64,000 nucleotides of DNA from Ancrocorticia sp052089425 (GTDB taxonomy: Bacteria > Actinomycetota > Actinomycetes > Actinomycetales > Actinomycetaceae): contig NZ_JBQCZW010000010.1 of the NCBI RefSeq assembly GCF_052089425.1, forward strand, positions 5,192 through 69,191, written 5' to 3'. A program made the position numbers and the translations under genes. Below the pieces are notes generated by a model. The model saw nothing but the letters and a program-made list of their open reading frames with translations. It was not told where the DNA came from and searched no databases. The stretch's first letter is position 1. Each line of letters opens with the position of its first letter. Shown piece after piece: positions 59,104-64,000 of the stretch.

Positions 59104-61638
59104 ATGGATCTGCCCGTATCCGCGAGGATCGGGGATGTTCGCGCGGCGCTCGCGGGCGGTGCCGTGGTGATCCAATCGCCTCCCGGGACGGGCAAAACCA
59201 CCATCATCCCGCAGGTTGTGGCCGAAGAATGCGAAGGACGGGTGATCGTGACCCAGCCCCGCCGAGTTGCCGCCCGCGCGGCTGCCCGGCGCATCGCCAA
59301 CTTACGCGGCGAACGTGTGGGGGAGTCCGTGGGGTTCTCCGTCCGTGGAGAATCCAAGCTAGGCCCGGCCACCCGCATCGAAATGGTGACACCCGGGGTG
59401 CTGGTTCGCCGCCTTCAGCGCGATCCTGAGTTGAACGGCGTTGGTGCCGTGATACTCGACGAGGTTCACGAGAGGCACCTAGATACAGATCTTGCTATGG
59501 CCATGTGCGTAGATGTGCGTGAGGCCTTGCGTGACGACCTTCTGCTGGTGGCTATGTCCGCAACCGTTGAGGCTGCCCGGACTGCGGCTCTGATCGGCGG
59601 CACAATCGTGGATGTCCCCGGGAAGATCTATCCTCTTCACACTGTGTGGGCCCCTCCTCCTCGTGGAAAAGAAGCGCTCGGTAGCTTCGGAGGAGGTTCA
59701 GGAGGCGGCGTACGGAGCGGGCCATCTGGGGGTACTGGACGCCGGGCTGGCTCGGTGAGTTCACGTGCAGGCGCCGGAGCCATCGGTGTTCGGCACGAGT
59801 TCCTCGACTGGGTGGCAGATACGGTGGACCGCGCGCTCACCGAGATTCCCGATGGAGACGTCCTTGTATTCCTGCCGGGAGTGCGCGAAGTCCGTGAAGT
59901 CGCCGGGCTGATTCGCGGAGGCGGCGCCGAGGTATTAGAACTGCATGGCTCACTTTCCAGCGCAGAACAGGATCGCATCTTCCAGCAGGGACCGTTGCGG
60001 CGCGTCATCGTGTCCACTGCCATCGCCGAATCATCCCTAACGGTGCCGGGCGTGAGAATTGTTGTGGACGCTGGCCTCTCGCGAGAGCCTCGAATGGATT
60101 ACGGGCACGGCATGGGTGGGCTAGTAACCGTCAGGGAATCCCAAGCGGCCGGCACACAGAGGGCGGGGCGCGCCGGCAGGCTGGGGCCGGGATACGTGTA
60201 TCGCACAATGGATCAAACCACTTGGGCACGCCTCGTCCCGCAGAGCGAGCCCGAGATTCGCACTGCTGATCTCACGGACTTCATGCTGGAGGCGGCAGTG
60301 TGGGGATCACCTGACGCCGCGGGGTTGGCGCTTCTGGACGAGCCCTTGCCTGCGGGGAAGGATGCGGCTCAAGCTGTCCTGCAGGGAATTGGCGCCGTTG
60401 ACGGCGATGGGCGGGCAACCCCGTTGGGCAAACGGCTGGCCGAGCTGCCTGTGAGCCCCCGCGTTGGCCGAGCACTTCTGGAATCTGCACCCGAGATGGG
60501 CGCCGGGAAAGCTGCGAAGATATGTGCGATTCTCGAAGAGGATGTGCGGATCGCCGATGCAGACCTTGCGGGTGCGTGGCCGCGAGTGACCCGCGGGTCG
60601 GCCAGCTGGAAACTGCAATCTAAGAGGCTTGAGAAGCTTGCGCGTACGACGAGGCACAGCCAGGAAACCACCATCAGCCGCCCGAGCGAACGCGAGATTT
60701 CTGCGGTGATCCTGCGTGCCTTCCCGGATCGCGTGGCCAGAAAGCGCCGCGGGACCGGGCGATACCTATTGGCCAACGGCGTGGGCGCCGTTCTGCCGGA
60801 TCATTCACCCCTTGAGGGCAGCGAGTGGCTGGCGATCGCACATCTGGATCGCGGCCAAGGGCGGGCCGACGCCATGATTCGCATGGCCGCACCGCTCGAT
60901 GAGGATCAGGTGGAAACCTTGACGGCCCACAACTCCACGAGCCGCCACGAGGTGACCTTCACCGGTGGCAAGCTCCGAGGCTGCACCATCCGCGAGCTAG
61001 GAGCCATCGAGCTTTCCGCAGCGGATTCTCCCGTGGACGCCACTGCCGCCCGGACGTGGCTGGGAGACGAGATCGCCGCAGGCAAGTTTTCCCTTCAATG
61101 GACCGAACCCGCCACAAAGCTCCGCCAGCGCATAGGCTTTCTCCACCGTGCCATCGGCGCCCCGTGGCCAGACGTCAGTGACGAAGCACTGGGCAGCAGG
61201 CTAGAAGAATGGGCGGGCCTTGAGATCGAGCGATTCATTCGCGGAGGAAAACTCGGCGCCGTGAAGCGCGAACAACTGGAACGGATCTTCCCGTGGCCCG
61301 ATGCTGCGAACATCGACTCTCTCGCGCCCGAACGGATTGCCACGCCCGGCGGGCAAACCTTTGCGGTGGACTACTCAGGCGAGCGCCCCACCATCCGGCT
61401 TCGGGTCCAGCAGGCGTTTGGCTGGACGAAAACTCCAGAGATCGCCGGTGTTCAGCTGACCCTCGAGCTCCTCTCTCCCGCATCACGCCCGGTGGCAATC
61501 ACCGACGATCTTGCCGGATTCTGGAACGGCGCCTACGCCCAGGTCCGTGCCGAGATGCGGGGGCGCTACCCCCGCCATCCGTGGCCCGAAGAACCAGCGC
61601 ACGAGGCACCCACGAATCGGGCGAAGAGGCGTGGGTGA
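59104..61638 (+). CDS. hrpB: ATP-dependent helicase HrpB
   Basis: This 844-residue DEAH-type helicase has motif I SPPGTGKTT (about 25-32), motif Ia TQPRRVAARAAARRIA, motif II DEVHERHLDTDLA, motif III MSATVEA, motif V STAIAESSLTVPGV and motif VI QRAGRAGRLGPG, and the HrpB-specific C-terminal domain. A Gly/Ser/Arg-rich, probably disordered insert (about 195-225) splits the first helicase domain. The family is widespread, with an ill-defined RNA role. It starts at ATG 59104 (a GTG lies one codon before) 12 bases after the response-regulator stop, but is otherwise unrelated to it. Confidence 0.88.
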   Translation: MDLPVSARIGDVRAALAGGAVVIQSPPGTGKTTIIPQVVAEECEGRVIVTQPRRVAARAAARRIANLRGERVGESVGFSVRGESKLGPATRIEMVTPGVLVRRLQRDPELNGVGAVILDEVHERHLDTDLAMAMCVDVREALRDDLLLVAMSATVEAARTAALIGGTIVDVPGKIYPLHTVWAPPPRGKEALGSFGGGSGGGVRSGPSGGTGRRAGSVSSRAGAGAIGVRHEFLDWVADTVDRALTEIPDGDVLVFLPGVREVREVAGLIRGGGAEVLELHGSLSSAEQDRIFQQGPLRRVIVSTAIAESSLTVPGVRIVVDAGLSREPRMDYGHGMGGLVTVRESQAAGTQRAGRAGRLGPGYVYRTMDQTTWARLVPQSEPEIRTADLTDFMLEAAVWGSPDAAGLALLDEPLPAGKDAAQAVLQGIGAVDGDGRATPLGKRLAELPVSPRVGRALLESAPEMGAGKAAKICAILEEDVRIADADLAGAWPRVTRGSASWKLQSKRLEKLARTTRHSQETTISRPSEREISAVILRAFPDRVARKRRGTGRYLLANGVGAVLPDHSPLEGSEWLAIAHLDRGQGRADAMIRMAAPLDEDQVETLTAHNSTSRHEVTFTGGKLRGCTIRELGAIELSAADSPVDATAARTWLGDEIAAGKFSLQWTEPATKLRQRIGFLHRAIGAPWPDVSDEALGSRLEEWAGLEIERFIRGGKLGAVKREQLERIFPWPDAANIDSLAPERIATPGGQTFAVDYSGERPTIRLRVQQAFGWTKTPEIAGVQLTLELLSPASRPVAITDDLAGFWNGAYAQVRAEMRGRYPRHPWPEEPAHEAPTNRAKRRG

Positions 61639-61670
61639 GGGAGGATCCGTCGTCGTCGTTAAAAGACCTA

Positions 61671-62090
61671 CTACTCTTCCTTTTCAAAACTTGAGGCAAG
61701 AACATCCGCGTTGGCGGCAACTTGCCGAATCACGCGAATGATCGCGGTGCGGGTCAGGCCCTGAAACGGGAGGCTTGATCGCAGGGCCAGTGCGCCATCC
61801 GCGAAAACTACCCCGCCCTCAAGAAACTTGGCGGACTCCTCCATGGCCTCGCGGACCTGCGAATCCCGCGGCGATTCAATGATTGGGGCGGTGATGTAGG
61901 CGATCTGGCCCAGATCGCCCACCGGGGCGTAGGCAACAGTCACGGTGCGCTTGCGCTTCTCGCTCTTCCACTCGACGGTGAACCGCAGGGCGCCAGAACC
62001 CGTCTCCTCCGCATCCATATCGCCGATCAGGACGTCCTGGAGGGCAGCCCAATCCTCAATGATGCGTTCGCGCTTCTTCTTGCCGAACAT
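61671..62090 (-). CDS. Hypothetical small cytoplasmic protein
   Basis: The 139-residue product starts MFGKKKRERIIEDWAALQDVL and has alternating strands and helices (RKRTVTVAYAPVGDLGQIAYI, VIRQVAANADVLASS in the last helix). The shape suggests a YbjN or secretion-chaperone-like fold, but no family motif is certain. It starts inside the stop codon of the gene at 62090, so the two small proteins are co-made and may form a heterodimer. It is convergent with the helicase gene, with a few bases between. Function unknown. Confidence 0.65.
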   Translation of the reverse strand: MFGKKKRERIIEDWAALQDVLIGDMDAEETGSGALRFTVEWKSEKRKRTVTVAYAPVGDLGQIAYITAPIIESPRDSQVREAMEESAKFLEGGVVFADGALALRSSLPFQGLTRTAIIRVIRQVAANADVLASSFEKEE

Positions 62091-62455
62091 TAGATCTCCT
62101 TGATGAGCGCGTGGGCTTCGGTGACGATCAGGCGGATGGTGTGGTCCAAGCGTTCGGGCTCGAGGCCGGCCAGCGGTAGGCCCTGATGGACGTGGAGCGT
62201 GTTGTTCATGATGCGCAGGGCGCCAAGTGGTAGATCCTCTGAGGCCGCCGCCACGTGCAGCAGGTCCATTTTGTCCGCCGGTGCGATAGGGGACGCGATG
62301 TGAACCACGGCGTAGTCCGGGTCCGCTGTGGATGTGCCGTGCCATACCATCGCAGGGTTGGCCTCTAGGCGCAGCCGGGCGTGGATGGAGCTCGAATCGT
62401 CGGATTCGAAGGTCTCTATGATGTGGGCGAGGCATTCGTCCCAAGAGGCAAACAT
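62090..62455 (-). CDS. Hypothetical small protein, coupled to the preceding one
   Basis: This 121-residue protein (MFASWDECLAHIIETFESD...) has mixed alpha/beta character with ALRIMNNTLHVHQGLPLAGL and a final helix, again reminiscent of YbjN/type III chaperone folds. It lies upstream of and overlaps the 139-residue partner. A similar size and arrangement of two paralogue-like small proteins is common in actinobacteria, but I do not recognise a name. Function unknown. Confidence 0.65.
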   Translation of the reverse strand: MFASWDECLAHIIETFESDDSSSIHARLRLEANPAMVWHGTSTADPDYAVVHIASPIAPADKMDLLHVAAASEDLPLGALRIMNNTLHVHQGLPLAGLEPERLDHTIRLIVTEAHALIKEI

Positions 62456-62498
62456 GGGTCCAGCCTAGTTTCTTGGCGCAGGGGCGGCCAAACGCAGC

Positions 62499-63968
62499 TT
62501 ACGGGCGGGACGCGGCTGTTGCCTGCTCCCGCTCTAGTTCCTCTCTGAGTAGGTTCCGCGGTGTAGCCAGTGTGTGAACGCGGGCCAGAACCAAGTAGGA
62601 GCAGGTCAGGACGATCAAGTAGGGGATGCCGGCAATCCACACCGCGGGAAGAATCCAGAGCATCGCGATGAAGATCGCAGCGGATGCAATCATGACGATG
62701 GCTGGGATCACCGGGGCACCCCACAGGTGGTGTGCGGCGATCGGAAGGCCAGCGCGGGCGCGTTTCTGGCGGAACACAATGTGGGTGATCATGACGATGA
62801 TCCACGTGACAAGGACGCCGGCAGTGGCCGCCCCGTAGAGCTGCATGAAGGCGTCATCCGGGCTGGTCAGGGAGAGGATTGAGGCGATCACCATGCCAAG
62901 AGTGGCGATGAGGACGGCGCCGCGCGGTGCGCCACTCTTCGAGGTGCGGGCTGCCCATCGTGGAGCCATACCGTCAAGCGCGAGCGAATGGATCATGCGC
63001 GACGAGGAATACAGGCAGCCATTCGCAGCGGAAAGAGCTGCCACGATCAGCACGGCATTCATAATGTGTGCGGCGGCTGGGATACCGGTGGCGTCCAAAA
63101 CCGCCACGAACGGCGATTCGAGCACAGTCCCATGCGAGGCCGCCGAAACCGTCCATGGCTGGAGCGTCACGATGATGAGCATGGCAACGATATAGAAAAG
63201 GAGGAGGCGCCAGATCATGTTGTGGGCTGCTTTGGGGACGTCACGTTCCGGATGCTCTGATTCTGCCGCGCCCACTGACACGTTTTCGATGCCGCCAAAG
63301 GAGAACACGGCCATGCACGTGGCGGCGAGAACTCCGCCGATGCCATACGGGGCAAATCCGCCGTGGGCTGTGAGGTTAGAGAATCCGGTGGCCGAGTGAT
63401 CCGGAAGATCCACGAAAATCAGGACGGCGCCCAAGATGATGAACACTGAGATTGCGGTGACCTTAACCATCGAGAACCAATATTCGCTCGATCCGTATAG
63501 CCGCACCGTGGCGAGGTTAAGGCCCACAATGAAGAGTGAACAGAGTATCGTGCCTAGGCCCAGTGGTAGGCCCGGAAACCAGAAACGCAGATAGGTGGCC
63601 GTGGCCGTCACTTCGGCGCCCACAGCAATCAGCATCATGAACGCAAAGTTCCAGCGCGTGATGTAACCGCCAAACTTTCCCAAATAGGAAGCCGCCACGG
63701 CGCCATGCCCGCCAGGAACAGGGTGCACCGTCACCATCTCGGCCAGAGCCCACACAACCGAAAGCGCCAGAAGCCCGGCGATCCCATACGAAACAACTGT
63801 TGCCGGCCCGCCCAGAGCGATCGTTGAGCCTGAGCCTAAGAATAGCCCCGTGCCCAGTGCTCCCGACAGTCCGATCATCGAGACTTGCCCCGATGTGAGC
63901 CTGCGCGAGAGTGTCGTGTGTTCTTCCCGCAGCGTGTGGTCCTCAGTTGGGTTATCCCCTTGCGCCAT
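62499..63968 (-). CDS. Amino-acid permease (AAT/APC family)
   Basis: This 489-residue protein has twelve membrane helices and the AAT-family motif SGALGTGLFLGSGSTIALGGPA in helix 1, with NFAFMMLIAVGAEVTA and FGGIENVSVGAAESEHPERDVPKA (shown as FGGIENVSVGAAESE) as further landmarks. It imports an amino acid such as GABA, proline or an aromatic amino acid by proton symport. CGAGGA five bases before the ATG at 63968 supports this start; an in-frame codon near 63998 is also possible. The gene stands alone at the window end, so nothing reveals the substrate. Confidence 0.87.
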   Translation of the reverse strand: MAQGDNPTEDHTLREEHTTLSRRLTSGQVSMIGLSGALGTGLFLGSGSTIALGGPATVVSYGIAGLLALSVVWALAEMVTVHPVPGGHGAVAASYLGKFGGYITRWNFAFMMLIAVGAEVTATATYLRFWFPGLPLGLGTILCSLFIVGLNLATVRLYGSSEYWFSMVKVTAISVFIILGAVLIFVDLPDHSATGFSNLTAHGGFAPYGIGGVLAATCMAVFSFGGIENVSVGAAESEHPERDVPKAAHNMIWRLLLFYIVAMLIIVTLQPWTVSAASHGTVLESPFVAVLDATGIPAAAHIMNAVLIVAALSAANGCLYSSSRMIHSLALDGMAPRWAARTSKSGAPRGAVLIATLGMVIASILSLTSPDDAFMQLYGAATAGVLVTWIIVMITHIVFRQKRARAGLPIAAHHLWGAPVIPAIVMIASAAIFIAMLWILPAVWIAGIPYLIVLTCSYLVLARVHTLATPRNLLREELEREQATAASRP

Positions 63969-64000
63969 TATGTCCTCGTGACTGCCTTTCCTTGTCACCG

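Noticed and set aside
1..64000. tRNA, rRNA, insertion sequences, prophage genes or a replication origin
   Set aside because: I looked for tRNA-like cloverleaf segments, transposase or integrase motifs and DnaA-box clusters and saw none I could support by eye.

Overview
The window looks like a chromosomal scaffold from a Gram-positive, moderately GC-rich actinobacterium, most likely of the Actinomycetaceae. This is inferred from an LPXTG wall-anchored glycosidase, meso-diaminopimelate dehydrogenase, PspC-type histidine kinase, LpdA-type quinone dehydrogenase, and several genes whose -10 box (TAnnnT) lies 6-7 bases before the start codon, as in leaderless actinobacterial transcripts. Two runs of exactly 100 N (31171-31270 and 50210-50309) are scaffold gaps.

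Layout. 1-526: cut-off TauE/SafE permease. 713-11466: inositol-type locus with three Gfo/Idh/MocA dehydrogenases, IolE, a second TIM-barrel isomerase, a sugar porter, a LacI regulator, a UPF0303/GlcG-like protein and a zinc alcohol dehydrogenase. Two copies (7731-8221 and 11534-12006) of one small cassette sit in this region. Each has a promoter, a hairpin leader with a 13-codon leader peptide, an anti-Shine-Dalgarno element, a two-helix membrane protein of 83-84 residues and a terminator. 12235-13902: unknown Gly/Ala-rich protein. 14164-19945: LacI regulator, LpdA, and a sucrose permease plus GH32 sucrase operon with a palindromic operator. 20040-23679: PspC/envelope-stress genes and a PspC histidine kinase. 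23759-30829: accessory block holding a two-gene GTPase module, an orphan glycine-betaine-type binding lipoprotein, and a very large secreted GH30 galactanase broken by one in-frame TGA. 31117-31427: 102-bp tandem repeat. 31578: response regulator that probably belongs to the PspC kinase 8 kb away.

32389-36595: aldo/keto reductases (one truncated), an MmyB-like regulator, a carboxymuconolactone-decarboxylase-like protein and a HAD phosphatase. 36614-39979: HAE-1 type RND transporter. 40722-43095: two-component system followed by a palindrome and a small secreted two-cysteine peptide. 43452-47378: TetR regulator, meso-DAP dehydrogenase and an FtsX-type ABC exporter. 47640-47921: antitoxin with an apparent toxin remnant. 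48168-50103: alcohol dehydrogenase and a NifX-like protein with a Cys/Gly tail. 50392-54114: ABC-2 exporter with its own two-component system. 54182-59091: MacB/LolCDE-like exporter divergent from a third adjacent two-component system. 59104-63968: HrpB helicase, two small unknown proteins and an amino-acid permease.

How parts may work together. The palindrome GGTAGA-N6-TCTACC lies in front of both FtsX-type exporter loci (45212, 57448), which suggests that one response regulator controls both. The dyad TTGT-N4-ACA(A/T/G) recurs at five promoters within the inositol region, including both small cassettes, which suggests a shared regulator. The leader-peptide/anti-SD architecture of the duplicated cassettes is the most unusual signal I found.
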